35,658 nt of DNA from Deltaproteobacteria bacterium (GCA_023248955.1 JAHFDP010000003.1:68304-103961), one strand, 5' to 3'. Positions 6,580-16,075 are shown, numbered from the stretch's first letter. The notes: generated from the sequence alone by a model not told the origin. Made by a program: numbers and translations.

Positions 6580-7889
6580 AGCGAATTCTTTTGATCGTCG
6601 GCGTGTGGATGTCGGCGTGCGCGAGTCAGAGCATCAACCTGCGCGCCTCGGCGGTCCCGACTGCGTTGGGTCGTTTTCTGTCGGGCGAAATTGATCCCGA
6701 CCACGATCGCTGGACTGAGTGCCGGCGGGTCGAGGTGCCCGACGAGGGCGCCTTGATTGTGAACCTGCGGCAATCGAATCCGCAAGCGCAATTGGAATTG
6801 CGCGTTTATGGAGATGGAACGGTTCCGCTAACGACGGGAGATTCCGCCAAGGGTGCGCGCGTGGACGATGTGCACCACGGCTCTTATTGGGTCGCGGTCA
6901 TCGGGAAAAATTCGGAAGCAACGCGATTTGAAGAATCGATTGTTTACAAACCCGCCGATCCGGAAAAGGGAGGCGGGCCAGAAAGAACGCAGGCGGGCGC
7001 GCGAGAAGTGGCGGAGCTAGATGGTGCGCGGTTGGCCGGAACGGTCGATTACTCAGCGATGAAGCGCACGCAGTGGTGGAAACTCCGCCGTGTGGCGGGC
7101 GGCGCGTTGTCGTTGCGCTTTGCGAAAGACGCGCCAGCGGGCGTAACCGCCGAGGTGTTTATGCCCGGCGTGGCCTCGGAAAAGGTAGATCCGCTTGCGG
7201 GTTGGAAACGGGATGTTTCTCCACCTGGCGACTACTACGTTCGCGTGACGGCCAATGAAGCCGGTGATCGCGGCGATTACACTCTGTCGGTGACCTATTC
7301 GCTTGGCGATCTTTGCGCCAATGGCGGCGAAGCCTGCCGCGGTGAGGCGCCCGAGGAGCTCAAGGTGCCGAGCGACAATCGCACCAGTGAAGTCGATGCC
7401 AGCAAAGGGAACGCCTTCCATTGGTACAAACTTCAGGCGCCGCAGAAAGGCAAAGTGCTGATCGCTTTTCGCGTCTTGGGAAAGGCCGGAAAATTAAGAG
7501 CGGAAGTGATGAGCGGCCCCGACGCCGAGGAAGGCGAACGAATCGCTGGGACGCTGACGCGCGACATCGGCGCCAGTGGGGTGTTGTTTGTCAGAATCAG
7601 CGCGCCACTCAAGGGAGCAGGCGGCAAATATGCAATCGCGGAAACGTTTCAACCGGCGACGGTGATTGCCGCGAAAATCGTGGAGGATGATCGGCGGTGC
7701 CAACTTTCGGTCGGCGCTGGATCGGTTCAGGGCGTTCATGCGGGAATGGCGGCCACCATTGTCAGCATCTCCGGAACGATTTTGGGGCAAGCCGTTGTCG
7801 ACGAATCATTTTCGCAACTTTCGAAAGTGCGGATGCTCGGCAATTGCACGGCGGTTGGAAAAGATGCTGCGCAGATAGAGACCCCTTAG
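6576..7889 (+). CDS. Lipoprotein with PPC-like beta-sandwich repeats
   Basis: A 437-residue secreted protein. The start at 6576 overlaps the transglycosylase stop (ATGA) and gives a lipoprotein signal, MKRILLIVGVWMSAC. After it come at least three repeats with the rhythm of pre-peptidase C-terminal (PPC) beta-sandwich domains: DHDRWTECRRVEVP, MKRTQWWKLRRVAGG with GDYYVRVTANEAGDRGDYTL, and GNAFHWYKLQAPQKG. The C-terminal 75 residues (CQLSVGAGSVQGVHAGMAA onward) form a separate small beta domain. PPC-type domains are usually binding modules of secreted proteins with no catalysis of their own. Coupling to the FHA-transglycosylase gene suggests a periplasmic or outer-membrane partner for it. The exact role is unknown. 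Confidence 0.65.
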   Translation: MKRILLIVGVWMSACASQSINLRASAVPTALGRFLSGEIDPDHDRWTECRRVEVPDEGALIVNLRQSNPQAQLELRVYGDGTVPLTTGDSAKGARVDDVHHGSYWVAVIGKNSEATRFEESIVYKPADPEKGGGPERTQAGAREVAELDGARLAGTVDYSAMKRTQWWKLRRVAGGALSLRFAKDAPAGVTAEVFMPGVASEKVDPLAGWKRDVSPPGDYYVRVTANEAGDRGDYTLSVTYSLGDLCANGGEACRGEAPEELKVPSDNRTSEVDASKGNAFHWYKLQAPQKGKVLIAFRVLGKAGKLRAEVMSGPDAEEGERIAGTLTRDIGASGVLFVRISAPLKGAGGKYAIAETFQPATVIAAKIVEDDRRCQLSVGAGSVQGVHAGMAATIVSISGTILGQAVVDESFSQLSKVRMLGNCTAVGKDAAQIETP

Positions 7890-7965
7890 AAGCGCCTGAA
7901 CGGTCGCATAAAGACGATTGATTCAATGACGCGCATTTCGCGCCCATCGTGACTATTCGTGATGT

Positions 7966-8745
7966 ATGCGGCGGCGTCGTGGCGAAGCGGGATTCCGATC
8001 TTCCGTCCGCGATCCCCCAGGCCGTGCGGCGGCTTTGCGAGCGCTCAATCGCGCGGACGTTCCCTACGTTGTCGCCGGCGCGTATGCGATGCGCGAATAC
8101 GCTGGCATTGTGCGTGACACCAAAGACCTCGACGTTTTCGTTCGCCCGCGCGATGTCGCCGCGACCCTGGCTGCGCTGCGTGCCGCGCATTTTCGAACCG
8201 AGCTGACCGATCCGGTTTGGCTGGCCAAGGGATTTTCGCGCGGCGGTGAATACGTGGACGTGATTTTTGCCTCGGGCAACGGCCTCGCGCTGGTGGACGA
8301 TCTCTGGTTTTCGCGTGCGCGGGAAGCGGAAGTCCTCGGCGAACCTTCGCGCGTCGCGCCGCCCGAGGAGATCATCTGGAGCAAAGCTTTCGTCCTGGAA
8401 CGCGAGCGATTCGACGGCGCGGACATCGCGCACCTCTTGCGTTTTTGCGCGCACCTCATCGACTGGGATCATCTCTGCCAGCGCTTCGACGCTTATCCCG
8501 ACATTCTCCTCGTGCACCTCTTGCTCTTTCGTTTTGCGTTTCCCGGCGAGCGTCACAAGGTTCCGCTGGCCTTGCTCGATCGGCTCTTCGCGCAGTGCCG
8601 GAAGGAGGCCCGCGCCGCGGAGGAGTCGTTGTGCCGCGGAACCTTGCTGTCGCGATCACAGTACGACCTCGATGTGCTGATGGGGCTTACTGACGCGCGG
8701 TTGGTCGAGGTCGCGCAGTGGCGCGACAACGCCACGGTGCACTGA
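7966..8745 (+). CDS. Nucleotidyltransferase-like protein
   Basis: A 259-residue protein with the signature of the minimal nucleotidyltransferase superfamily near the N-terminus. PYVVAGAYAMREYAG supplies the G-G/A loop and helix, and RDTKDLDVFVRPRD (Asp54, Asp56) the metal-binding acidic pair. The rest (FRTELTDP, EYVDVIFASGNGLAL, VAPPEEIIWSKAFVLERERFDGADIAHL) resembles the AbiEii/DUF-type nucleotidyltransferases that read kin to toxin or tRNA-modifying enzymes. No partner antitoxin gene lies beside it. The metallophosphoesterase follows ten bases after its stop, so the two are probably one operon and may act on related nucleotides. The N-terminal start is uncertain; the first 25 residues are arginine-rich and could be untranslated. 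Confidence 0.65.
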   Translation: MRRRRGEAGFRSSVRDPPGRAAALRALNRADVPYVVAGAYAMREYAGIVRDTKDLDVFVRPRDVAATLAALRAAHFRTELTDPVWLAKGFSRGGEYVDVIFASGNGLALVDDLWFSRAREAEVLGEPSRVAPPEEIIWSKAFVLERERFDGADIAHLLRFCAHLIDWDHLCQRFDAYPDILLVHLLLFRFAFPGERHKVPLALLDRLFAQCRKEARAAEESLCRGTLLSRSQYDLDVLMGLTDARLVEVAQWRDNATVH

Positions 8746-8755
8746 GGAGGCACGC

Positions 8756-9538
8756 ATGCGCAATGCAACCGTTCGTGTAGCCGCCGCCGCGGATCTGCAC
8801 TGCCGCGTCGATGCGCCCGGGCGAATTCGACGGCTTCTCGGTCCCGCGGCTGACGAAGCCGACGTGCTCGCGCTCCCTGGCGACTTGACCGATCACGGCC
8901 TTCCGGAAGAGGCGCGCGTGTTGGCGGACGATTTGGCGGCGATTGAGATTCCTAAAGTTGCGGTTTTGGGAAATCACGATCACGAATCGGGCAAAGCCGA
9001 GGAGGTCGCGCACATTCTCTCCACGCACGCGGGCGTTCATCTGCTCAATGGCGGAACGTGGATTTTCGACAAGCGCCTCGGCTTCGCCGGAACCAAGGGA
9101 TTCGCGGGCGGCTTTGGCGACTGCGCGCTGCAGGCTTGGGGCGAGGAGACGCTCAAGCGCTTCGTTTACGAAGTGATCGAGGAGTCGATGAAGTTGGAAA
9201 CCGCGCTGGCCAAGCTCGAAGCGCTCGGCCTGCACACGAAGATCGTTCTCACGCACTATGCGCCCGTGCACGCCACGCTCGTTGGCGAGAAAGTGGAGCT
9301 CTTTCCCTTTTTGGGATCATCGCGCCTCGCCGACGCCATCGACCGCCAGACGGTCGCCGCTGTTTTTCACGGCCATGCGCATCACGGCTCACCGCGCGGC
9401 GCGACCGTCGGCGGCGCTCCGGTCTTCAACGTGGCCATGCCGCTCTTGCGTGCGAAACTCGATCGCCGCTACGTGATCGTCGAGGTGGAGGCCATGCGGC
9501 CCGGCGAAGCGAGCCATGCGCAAGAGCAACCAATGTAG
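8756..9538 (+). CDS. Calcineurin-like metallophosphoesterase
   Basis: A 260-residue phosphoesterase with all five metal motifs in order: AADLHC (Asp13, His15), PGDLTDHG (Asp43), LGNHDHE (Asn73, His74), VLTHYAPV, and FHGHAHHG. Members hydrolyse phosphodiesters or phosphomonoesters with a two-metal centre. The substrate cannot be given; the family includes cAMP phosphodiesterases, nucleases and protein phosphatases. The start codon at 8756 has a strong ribosome binding site (GAGGAGG, a few bases upstream). It follows the nucleotidyltransferase-like gene by ten bases, which suggests joint action. Its stop abuts the stop of the convergent gene at 9539. Confidence 0.82.
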   Translation: MRNATVRVAAAADLHCRVDAPGRIRRLLGPAADEADVLALPGDLTDHGLPEEARVLADDLAAIEIPKVAVLGNHDHESGKAEEVAHILSTHAGVHLLNGGTWIFDKRLGFAGTKGFAGGFGDCALQAWGEETLKRFVYEVIEESMKLETALAKLEALGLHTKIVLTHYAPVHATLVGEKVELFPFLGSSRLADAIDRQTVAAVFHGHAHHGSPRGATVGGAPVFNVAMPLLRAKLDRRYVIVEVEAMRPGEASHAQEQPM

Positions 9539-9940
9539 CTACCAGCGAACAGGTGGCGTCCCGTAGAGCCGAACATGAGAGAGGTCACTTCGCTCGGACA
9601 CCGAAAAATCGCGCAAGGAAGTCAGTCGATCACTTACCACGTGATCTCTACTCGTGGCCGCATCAACCAATCCATAAACGGCTCCGCTCAAAATTCCGAT
9701 GCCGGTCGAAAACGACAATGTGCGTCCCCAGTTATATCCAGAGCCGGTGTTGAAGCCGCCGTTCTGGACGAGGACGATGCCGCTGCCGATGAGCGCGCCG
9801 GCCACGCCACCGTAGAGCGCGTCGGTGGCGACGTACGAAAGGGTGGTCCGGCCGCTCGTCGTCTCCACGCGTTCGGTCGCGTGGGATGCGGAGGGAAGCA
9901 CGATCAGCGCGAGCAGAATCGCAAAAGGGATGCGTTGCAT
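9539..9940 (-). CDS. Secreted protein with glycine-rich membrane segments
   Basis: A 133-residue protein. From the ATG at 9940 it starts with a clear signal peptide (MQRIPFAILLALIVLPSASHA). A GGAG lies a few bases upstream, so I prefer this over the longer open frame. The mature part has two glycine-rich hydrophobic segments, ALYGGVAGALIGSGIVLV and STGIGILSGAVYGLV, resembling glycine-zipper outer-membrane proteins. No family is recognised. It stands alone on the minus strand, with its stop directly against the metallophosphoesterase stop. Confidence 0.6.
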   Translation of the reverse strand: MQRIPFAILLALIVLPSASHATERVETTSGRTTLSYVATDALYGGVAGALIGSGIVLVQNGGFNTGSGYNWGRTLSFSTGIGILSGAVYGLVDAATSRDHVVSDRLTSLRDFSVSERSDLSHVRLYGTPPVRW

Positions 9941-10039
9941 GCTTCCGTCTCCGTAGTCGGTGGAAAGAGGAACGCTTGTTTCCCTGAAAAAGCTGGGGAC
10001 GGGTCCCTTCGTAGACAACCTTGAGCGAGCACCTGGCCG

Positions 10040-10962
10040 CTACGGTGCTGACGGATCGGGCGTGCCGGCATCGAACGCGGGCACCTCTTCACGTTCGGCG
10101 CACGTACCCACACACTGCGCGTCGCCGTGGCAGCTCGGAACGATGGTGCGGCGAAGCGTGGCCCGCGAAGCTCCGTCGTCAACGCTCACGTCTAACCAGA
10201 GCAGGCGATCGAGCAGCGCATGGCCGTGCGGCGGGCAGGCGGGAACGTTGGCGAAATCGGTTTGGCCCACCAGGTCTGGCTCCGCCCAACCCGCGTTGCG
10301 TTGCGAAAGCCGAACGGTGCGATCTTCCTGCGCGATCAGCAGGCCGCCATCGGGGTCGCGAATCGTCGCGCGCAAATCGACGTGGCAAGGTGCGACGTTG
10401 CGGACACGCACACCCACGAAAAAAACGTCGCCACCTTGGCCTGGTCGAAAAAGATCAAGTTGGCCGCCGTCGGTAATTTCATCGAGCGCGGACTCGCGTT
10501 CACGAAGTGGACCTGAAGCATCAGCAGCTCGTGCGGCGCGAAGTGCTGCGCCACGCCATCGGGGAGCGTCCAATCGGTCACGTTACGGCCCGGTGAGCTG
10601 TCTTGCTGGTTGGTGACCAGTGGCCAGTCGGCCCAGTTGGGGCTCTTGAAGCACTCGCCATTGACCACCACGTCGCCCGGTTTTCCCGAAAGGCCGACGA
10701 GGGTGCGCACGCGAAAAAGGTTCATGTGATGGCTGCCCGGATTCACGGCGGTCACGATGCGGTTCACCCAGGTTTCATCGGCGGGCGCTTCAAAAAAAAT
10801 GCAGCGCTGATCTTCGGTTCCCGCGGCCACGTCGTAGGCCGGGGTGGCGAGTTGAAATCCCCGCCCGACCGGCGGCGGATCGAGCTGGACGTCGGCGGGC
10901 AAAGGATGCGGCGGCTTCGGACAGGCCGCAAGGAGGAGCGCACACGCGAGTCGAATCTTCAT
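10040..10962 (-). pseudogene. Frameshifted copper-monooxygenase-like lipoprotein
   Basis: Two minus-strand reading frames together make one protein of about 308 residues. The upstream frame starts at ATG 10962 with a lipoprotein signal (MKIRLACALLLAAC) and runs through PGSHHMNLFRV and LMLQVHFVNAS. These match the HHM and H-x-(N) copper sites of type II ascorbate-dependent monooxygenase-like proteins. The downstream frame continues with VFFVGVRVRNVAPCHVDLR and LWLDVSVDDG to the stop at 10040. The frames meet around 10429-10450, where a run of seven A (10429-10435; T on the coding strand) makes a one-base slip likely. The lesion could be a true mutation, slippage-based control, or a sequencing error. 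The upstream frame alone ends near residue 207, lacking its C-terminal third. Confidence 0.6.
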
Positions 10963-10985
10963 GAACACTTAGTATACTTCGCCCC

Positions 10986-11780
10986 ATGCGCCCACTGACA
11001 ATCGCCACCTGGAACGTCAATTCCGTCCGTGCCCGCGAAGCGCGGCTCACCGCTTGGTTGCGCGAGCGGCAACCCGACGTGGTCTGCCTGCAGGAACTGA
11101 AATGTGAGGAGGCCACATTTCCATGGGATCCCATACGTTTCGCGGGTTACGAAGCCTGCATCGCTGGCCAGAAGACCTACAACGGCGTGGCCATCCTGGC
11201 GCGCGCGGAGCTTTCACTGACCGATGTTCAGCGCGGCCTCGACGATGGCGAGCCCGATCCGCACGCGCGGCTCATCGCGGCGACCGTCGGCGGCGTGCGG
11301 GTGGTCAGCGTCTATGCGCCAAATGGTCAGTCGGTAGGCTCCGACAAGTGGAACTACAAGCTGGCTTGGTACGATCGGTTGCGTGGTTTTCTAGAAACGC
11401 GTTGTCGCGCGGGCGAACCGCTGGCGCTGTGCGGCGATTTCAACGTGGCTCCCGAAGCGCGCGACGTGCACGACCCCGCGCGTTGGGAGGCGGAGACGCT
11501 CTACCATCCTCGGGCGCGCCAGGCGCTCGCCGACGTGACGAGCTGGGGGCTCACCGACACCTTCCGTCAGCACGTGGACGACGGCGGCTTTTACTCGTGG
11601 TGGGACTACCGCGCGGGATCGTTTCACAAGAACATGGGCCTGCGCATCGATCACATCTTCGCCACCGCGCCCCTGGCCCAGCGCTGCCTGGCCGCGTCGA
11701 TCGATCGCGAAGCACGCAAGGGAAAAGATCCCAGCGACCATACGCCGGTCGTTGCGTCCTTCGAATATCTTGATGCGTGA
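10986..11780 (+). CDS. xth: Exodeoxyribonuclease III
   Basis: A 264-residue member of the exonuclease-endonuclease-phosphatase superfamily with full exonuclease III landmarks: IATWNVNSVRAR (Asn10), CLQELKC (Glu37), SVYAPNGQ, LCGDFNVAP, GLRIDHIFAT and SDHTPVVA, which carries the catalytic His. It acts in base-excision repair as the apurinic/apyrimidinic endonuclease and 3' repair exonuclease, in the cytoplasm. The length matches the family. It is divergent from the copper-monooxygenase-like gene, with 23 bases between starts, so their promoters overlap. It converges with the PDZ lipoprotein gene, their stops being two bases apart. Confidence 0.95.
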   Translation: MRPLTIATWNVNSVRAREARLTAWLRERQPDVVCLQELKCEEATFPWDPIRFAGYEACIAGQKTYNGVAILARAELSLTDVQRGLDDGEPDPHARLIAATVGGVRVVSVYAPNGQSVGSDKWNYKLAWYDRLRGFLETRCRAGEPLALCGDFNVAPEARDVHDPARWEAETLYHPRARQALADVTSWGLTDTFRQHVDDGGFYSWWDYRAGSFHKNMGLRIDHIFATAPLAQRCLAASIDREARKGKDPSDHTPVVASFEYLDA

Positions 11781-11782
11781 AG

Positions 11783-12805
11783 CTACTTGACGGGCAACGC
11801 TATCTCCGCGTTGCCGTCGGTGCGCGCCACCGTCAGCTTCAGCGTCGGCCCACCCGCCAAGACTCGCCGCGTCAGCACGTGCGCCCCCACTGCCGGCTCA
11901 CCATCCACCGTCAGAATGAGATCGCCGGCCTGAAGCCCCGCGCCTTTGGCCACCGGCCCCGGTTCCGACACGTAAAGCCCTGGTGGATGGTCGTCGTAAA
12001 ATTGAACCCGCGCATCGTCGGCCGCTGGGTCGAGCGCATGGTAACGGTCCGTCTTCGCCACCAGCTGGTCGAGCACATCCATCTTGGCCAGCGTGTCCGC
12101 GTAGGCGGGATGGTTTGGTGTGGTCATGTCAAACCCGGGGCGCGCGCTCTGGGCCATTTTGAAATCGATCGCCGTGCGCATCGATTTGGGCATGTCCAGC
12201 CGCGGCTCCAGCGCGTCGAATGCCTTCTTCACCAGCGCCGGCAGCATCTCGGTTAGCTCGGGCAGCGGGTCCACCGTGCCGCGATCGATGAGGGGGTCGA
12301 GCTCGCGCGTCAGCTCCATCTCGAGAAGCACGCGGTAGGTGGCGGGATGCAGAACCTCGAGGTGCGCCACCAGCGTGATCTGATCGTTGTGCGCCGTCCC
12401 GAGTGGATTTCCCTGCAGATCGTAGAGCTGCTCGGACTGGCTGGCCACGCGCTCTTCCGCCCAGGCGCGCAACGCCAGCTGCTCGGAAATGGCAATGCCC
12501 TTGTTGTGCAGCGTGGCGGCGATGTTGGTCTTCTGCAGAACGTCAATGGAGTCGGCGTCTTGAATTTTGAATTCAGTCGGCCCCAGCACGACGAGCTGGT
12601 GCATGGCGTCCACCGCGTTCACCAGCGTCATGGCGCGCTCGTAGGCGAGGTAAGGCGGAACGTCCCAGCGGTAGGCAACGGGGAAGATGGCGATGCCGCG
12701 AACGCGCACCACATCGTCGCCCGGTGTAACGTGAATCTTGGGCTTGATACCGGAGCAGGCCGAGAGCAACGCAGCGACGAGGATGGCGGATTTTTTTGAG
12801 CGCAC
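11783..12805 (-). CDS. PDZ-domain lipoprotein
   Basis: A 340-residue lipoprotein beginning at GTG 12805 with lipobox ILVAALLSAC. A mixed alpha/beta region (about 30-210; GIAIFPVAYRWDV, LVVLGPTEFKIQDA) follows. A C-terminal PDZ domain (about 260-340) has the carboxylate-loop-like GLYVSEPGPVAKGAGLQAGD and LILTVDGEPAVGAHVL. There is no protease domain, so the PDZ probably binds protein C-termini or acts as a scaffold in the outer membrane or periplasm. It is divergent from rnz. A plausible sigma-70 type promoter on this strand reads TTGTTC (12844-12839) and TGTAAT (12822-12817) with a 16-base spacer, which would leave a very short leader. Confidence 0.7.
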   Translation of the reverse strand: MRSKKSAILVAALLSACSGIKPKIHVTPGDDVVRVRGIAIFPVAYRWDVPPYLAYERAMTLVNAVDAMHQLVVLGPTEFKIQDADSIDVLQKTNIAATLHNKGIAISEQLALRAWAEERVASQSEQLYDLQGNPLGTAHNDQITLVAHLEVLHPATYRVLLEMELTRELDPLIDRGTVDPLPELTEMLPALVKKAFDALEPRLDMPKSMRTAIDFKMAQSARPGFDMTTPNHPAYADTLAKMDVLDQLVAKTDRYHALDPAADDARVQFYDDHPPGLYVSEPGPVAKGAGLQAGDLILTVDGEPAVGAHVLTRRVLAGGPTLKLTVARTDGNAEIALPVK

Positions 12806-12861
12806 GATCAGCGAAATTACACCAAGTTAACAATGTTGAACAAGGGACAATGCGGCTCTAG

Positions 12862-13770
12862 ATGATTCCCCTTCGGCTCACCATGCTCGGCACCGGAAGC
12901 GGGCGGCCCACGTTGGCGCGGAACGTCTCTTCGGTAGCGGTCGAGCGCGACGGGCGGCTGGTCCTCCTCGATTGCGGCGAAGCCGCGCAGCTTCAGATCT
13001 TGCGCGCCGGTCTGCGCACATCGCGCATCGATGCCATCCTGCTCACGCATCTTCACGGCGATCATGTGAACGGTTTGCCGGGCCTGGTTGGCACGCTGGG
13101 TCTCGAAGGGCGCGATCGATCGCTTCAAGTGGTCGGACCGCGCGGTCTGGCCGACTATTACGCCGCGCTCTGTCGCGCCGGCGCGCTCGCCGTGCCGTTT
13201 CCCGTCGAGATCCACGAGCTCTCGGCGCCGCGCGAACACTTCCGCATCGGCCCCTTCAGCGTGGAAGCCTTGCCGCTCGATCACCGCATCTCTACCTATG
13301 GTTTCGCGCTCACCGAGCCCAACCGCCCAGGGTCGCTCGATGTGGCGCGCGCCATCGCGGCGGGGATTGCGTCAGGTCCATTACTGGGGAGGCTCAAGGC
13401 CGGCGAGGTCATTACGCTTCCCGATGGACGAACGCTGCGCCCAGACGAATTTGTTGGCGCGCCACAGCGGGGTCGGCGCATCGCCTACGTTAGCGACACG
13501 CGCCCGTGTGACAACGGCGTGCAGCTCGGCGCGGGCGCGACGCTGCTCGTGCACGAGGCGACTTACCCGCATTCGCGTGCCGAAGACGCCGCCGCCCGCG
13601 GCCACTCCACCGCGCTGCAGGCCGCGCAAATTGCGGTCCGCGCGGCGCCGAATCGCCTGGTGCTCACGCATCTTTCCCCGAGCGTAGATCCCGCCGAAAT
13701 GCTCGCCGAAGCGCGCGGGGCCTTTTTGGAAACGCTCCTCGCCGAGGATCTCCGCGTGTTCGACGCGTAA
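12862..13770 (+). CDS. rnz: Ribonuclease Z
   Basis: A 302-residue metallo-beta-lactamase-fold enzyme, the tRNA 3'-end endonuclease. The zinc motif THLHGDH is at residues 62-68 (His63, His65, Asp67, His68). It is followed by PLDHRISTYGF, IAYVSDTRP with the bridging Asp, and HEATY, and ends with GHSTALQAAQIA and LVLTHLSP. This is the short RNase Z form of usual length. It removes 3' trailers from tRNA precursors that lack an encoded CCA. The one tRNA in the window does encode CCA. The strong hairpin at 13771-13810 begins on the base after its stop. Confidence 0.92.
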   Translation: MIPLRLTMLGTGSGRPTLARNVSSVAVERDGRLVLLDCGEAAQLQILRAGLRTSRIDAILLTHLHGDHVNGLPGLVGTLGLEGRDRSLQVVGPRGLADYYAALCRAGALAVPFPVEIHELSAPREHFRIGPFSVEALPLDHRISTYGFALTEPNRPGSLDVARAIAAGIASGPLLGRLKAGEVITLPDGRTLRPDEFVGAPQRGRRIAYVSDTRPCDNGVQLGAGATLLVHEATYPHSRAEDAAARGHSTALQAAQIAVRAAPNRLVLTHLSPSVDPAEMLAEARGAFLETLLAEDLRVFDA

Positions 13771-13810
13771 TCCTCAGAGGTTGTGAAAAAATCCTCACAA
13801 CCTCTGAGGA
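13771..13810. terminator. Perfect 16-bp inverted repeat after rnz
   Basis: Arms 13771-13786 and 13795-13810 are exact reverse complements with an 8-base loop (AAAAATCC). The repeat starts immediately after the TAA of rnz. There is no T-run on the plus side, so termination is possible but not proven. A second small hairpin (13844-13850/13856-13862, 7 bp) follows in the same 208-base gap before the OmpA-like gene; otherwise I see no gene there. Confidence 0.6.
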
Positions 13811-13978
13811 ATGTTGAAGGGTCGGGCCGCCGCCCGCCCCTCTGCGCCGAGTGAATCGGCGCATTCACCCCACCCGCCGCCGCGTCTTTCGACGCGACGC
13901 TGCGAGCGGAAAATGAATTTTCCACAGGCTCTCTGTTAGCATCCACGCTTTCGCTGGAGCGTTTGATCCGGAGACACC

Positions 13979-16075
13979 ATGCGCATTCTTGCTCTCATCA
14001 CCGCGCTCTTTTTTGCCGCGCCGGCCTTGGCGGACGAGCCGGTCGATCCCGAAATCCAGAAGCTCTTGGACGGGGACAAGCCCGAAACCGAGCCAGCCGC
14101 GGCACCGGTGCCCGAGGTTTCGTCAGAGAAACCAGCCGCACCCAAGGCGTCGCCCTCCGCCACGCCGCCGTTTACGCTCGACCATCCAGCTTCCAATATT
14201 TCCGGCGAAATCGGTCTCGGCCGAACGCCATTTGCGCTGGTCGGCGATGCGGGCGGCGTTCGCGCGGTTGTGCACGGGACCTTCTTCTCCGGCAATTTCC
14301 CGTTGGCCGACGCGACCGATCGGCAGTGGTTCGGAGAGTTCGCACTGGGATTCACGCCGGTGGATCACGTCGAGCTTTTTCTCGCTTACCGCAACAGCTC
14401 CAACTTCAATCCCGCTTCTGATCCGCCGCTCGTGCAGGTGCAGGGCGACATCGCCTTTGGCTTGAAGACTTCGTTTCGCATTCGCCCAGGCCTCTTTGTT
14501 GGCGGCGACGTGCGCGTGGAGCCGCACAACACCGTTGGGCAAGACGTCGTCGATTTTTCCTCGACGACGTTCCTGGTGCGCGGCCTGGTGTCGATGTTGT
14601 GGCCGCACGCGCAGTTTCACGGGGCGCTCGGCGCGACCGTTGGCCACCTCGATGGGCTAACCAATGCATCGGCGCTTCCGGCTGCGTCGCAGTTCGGCGT
14701 GGGGCTGTCCGGCTACAACCGAATTCTGGCCAACGCGGCGTTGATCATTCCCTTCTCCTTCGTGAGCCCATTTCTCGAGCTGTCGACCGATTTTCCAATC
14801 GGTGTCGACGATGCCGCGCTGAACGGCGCCTCGATTTTTCAAGTTGCGGCGACTCGCTTCACACCCGGTCTGCGTGTTTCGCCCGGAAAACTCGTGGTCA
14901 TCGATTTGGCTTTGGAGCTCTCTCCGGGCGGCGCGGTCGTTCCAGGATTTTCCAGTGCGGCGCCTTATGCCGCATTTGTGGGATTTACGTTTCACTTCGA
15001 TCCGTCGCGCTACGACGCGGGCAGTCGCCCAGTGGTGGTGAACGCGCCGCCGCCGCCTCCTCCGTTGCCGCCGATGGTAGCGTTGCCGGTCGCGGCGCCC
15101 AAACAGGTGCCGACCACCGGCAAGCTCCTCGGAACGGTAACCGATGCGGGTGGATCGCCCGTGGCCGGCGCTGTGGTGACGCTCGGCGTGGGGCTGCCGC
15201 CGGTTGCCACCGATGGTTTGGGAACGTTCGTCGGCTACGAATTGCCGCCGGGACCGCTGCACGTGTCTGCCGCCAAGCCTGGTTTTACGAGCGGAAGCGG
15301 CGCGGCCACGGTCGTTGCCGGGCAGGAGGCACGGGTTGCGCTGACCATCATGGCCGAGGCGGAGGGCGCGAGTCTTTTCGGATTGGTGCGCGACGTCAGT
15401 GGCTCGCCGCTGTCCGCCAAGCTGGTTTTGCGTGCGGGCACCATGGTGCGCGATGGCCAGTCGTCCGGCGATGGTTCGTTCGATCTGAAAGTTCCCGCGG
15501 CCAACTATGACGTTTTGGCCACGGCACCCGGACATCTCGCGGCGTGGCGGAAAGCGCGTTTGAGTGTTGGTGCGCACGCGCTGCTCACGTTTGTGCTGCC
15601 CAAGCGCGCGGCGAAGGCGGCGATTACATTGAGTGGAAACAACGTCGCTTTGGTGAATCCGTGGCCACTCGACCCAGAGGAGCCGGTGCCACCGCGGGAA
15701 GCTTCGCAGGCCTTGGACGAGCTCGCCGATCTTTTGGCCACCCGTCCCGACGTGCGGTTGCGTGTTCTCGCTGCCAGCGAACCGCTTTCCACGCCGGACG
15801 CGGCGCAGACCGCCACGCAAGATCAGGCCGATGCCCTGAAGGCGGCGTTGGTGGCGCGCGGTGTTCCCGCTGAACGCGTCGATGCCATCGGCGATGGGTC
15901 CGCACATCCCCTGGCACCCAATGTCACCCAGCGCAACAAGCTGAAGAATCGTCGCCTCGAATTGTCGATCGTGAAGGGAAATGAGAGCGGAAAAGGGACG
16001 TTGTCCGCCCCAATTGGCGTTCCGTTGCCGCCCCCGTTGCCGCAGCTTCCGATTGCGCCGATGAGGAAAAAGTAG
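13979..16075 (+). CDS. Large surface protein: beta-barrel, carboxypeptidase-regulatory-like repeats, OmpA-like C-terminus
   Basis: A 698-residue secreted protein. A signal peptide ([18 protein letters not shown]) is followed by a Pro/Ala/Glu linker (about 20-65). A region of alternating hydrophobic strands (about 70-345; e.g. [18 protein letters not shown]) has the look of an outer-membrane beta-barrel, ending in [13 protein letters not shown] proline-rich hinge (PPPPPPLPP, about 361-369) leads to two carboxypeptidase-regulatory-like beta domains ([18 protein letters not shown] and [17 protein letters not shown]). The C-terminal domain (about 540-665) is a divergent OmpA/MotB-type peptidoglycan-binding fold, with [27 protein letters not shown] and [12 protein letters not shown]. 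It probably anchors the outer membrane to peptidoglycan. The architecture recalls myxobacterial cell-surface proteins. Confidence 0.75.
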   Translation: MRILALITALFFAAPALADEPVDPEIQKLLDGDKPETEPAAAPVPEVSSEKPAAPKASPSATPPFTLDHPASNISGEIGLGRTPFALVGDAGGVRAVVHGTFFSGNFPLADATDRQWFGEFALGFTPVDHVELFLAYRNSSNFNPASDPPLVQVQGDIAFGLKTSFRIRPGLFVGGDVRVEPHNTVGQDVVDFSSTTFLVRGLVSMLWPHAQFHGALGATVGHLDGLTNASALPAASQFGVGLSGYNRILANAALIIPFSFVSPFLELSTDFPIGVDDAALNGASIFQVAATRFTPGLRVSPGKLVVIDLALELSPGGAVVPGFSSAAPYAAFVGFTFHFDPSRYDAGSRPVVVNAPPPPPPLPPMVALPVAAPKQVPTTGKLLGTVTDAGGSPVAGAVVTLGVGLPPVATDGLGTFVGYELPPGPLHVSAAKPGFTSGSGAATVVAGQEARVALTIMAEAEGASLFGLVRDVSGSPLSAKLVLRAGTMVRDGQSSGDGSFDLKVPAANYDVLATAPGHLAAWRKARLSVGAHALLTFVLPKRAAKAAITLSGNNVALVNPWPLDPEEPVPPREASQALDELADLLATRPDVRLRVLAASEPLSTPDAAQTATQDQADALKAALVARGVPAERVDAIGDGSAHPLAPNVTQRNKLKNRRLELSIVKGNESGKGTLSAPIGVPLPPPLPQLPIAPMRKK

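Noticed and set aside
14657-15907. Minus-strand open frame of 416 codons opposite the OmpA-like gene
   Set aside because: Arg-rich, no signal or motif; antisense shadow of the surface protein gene.
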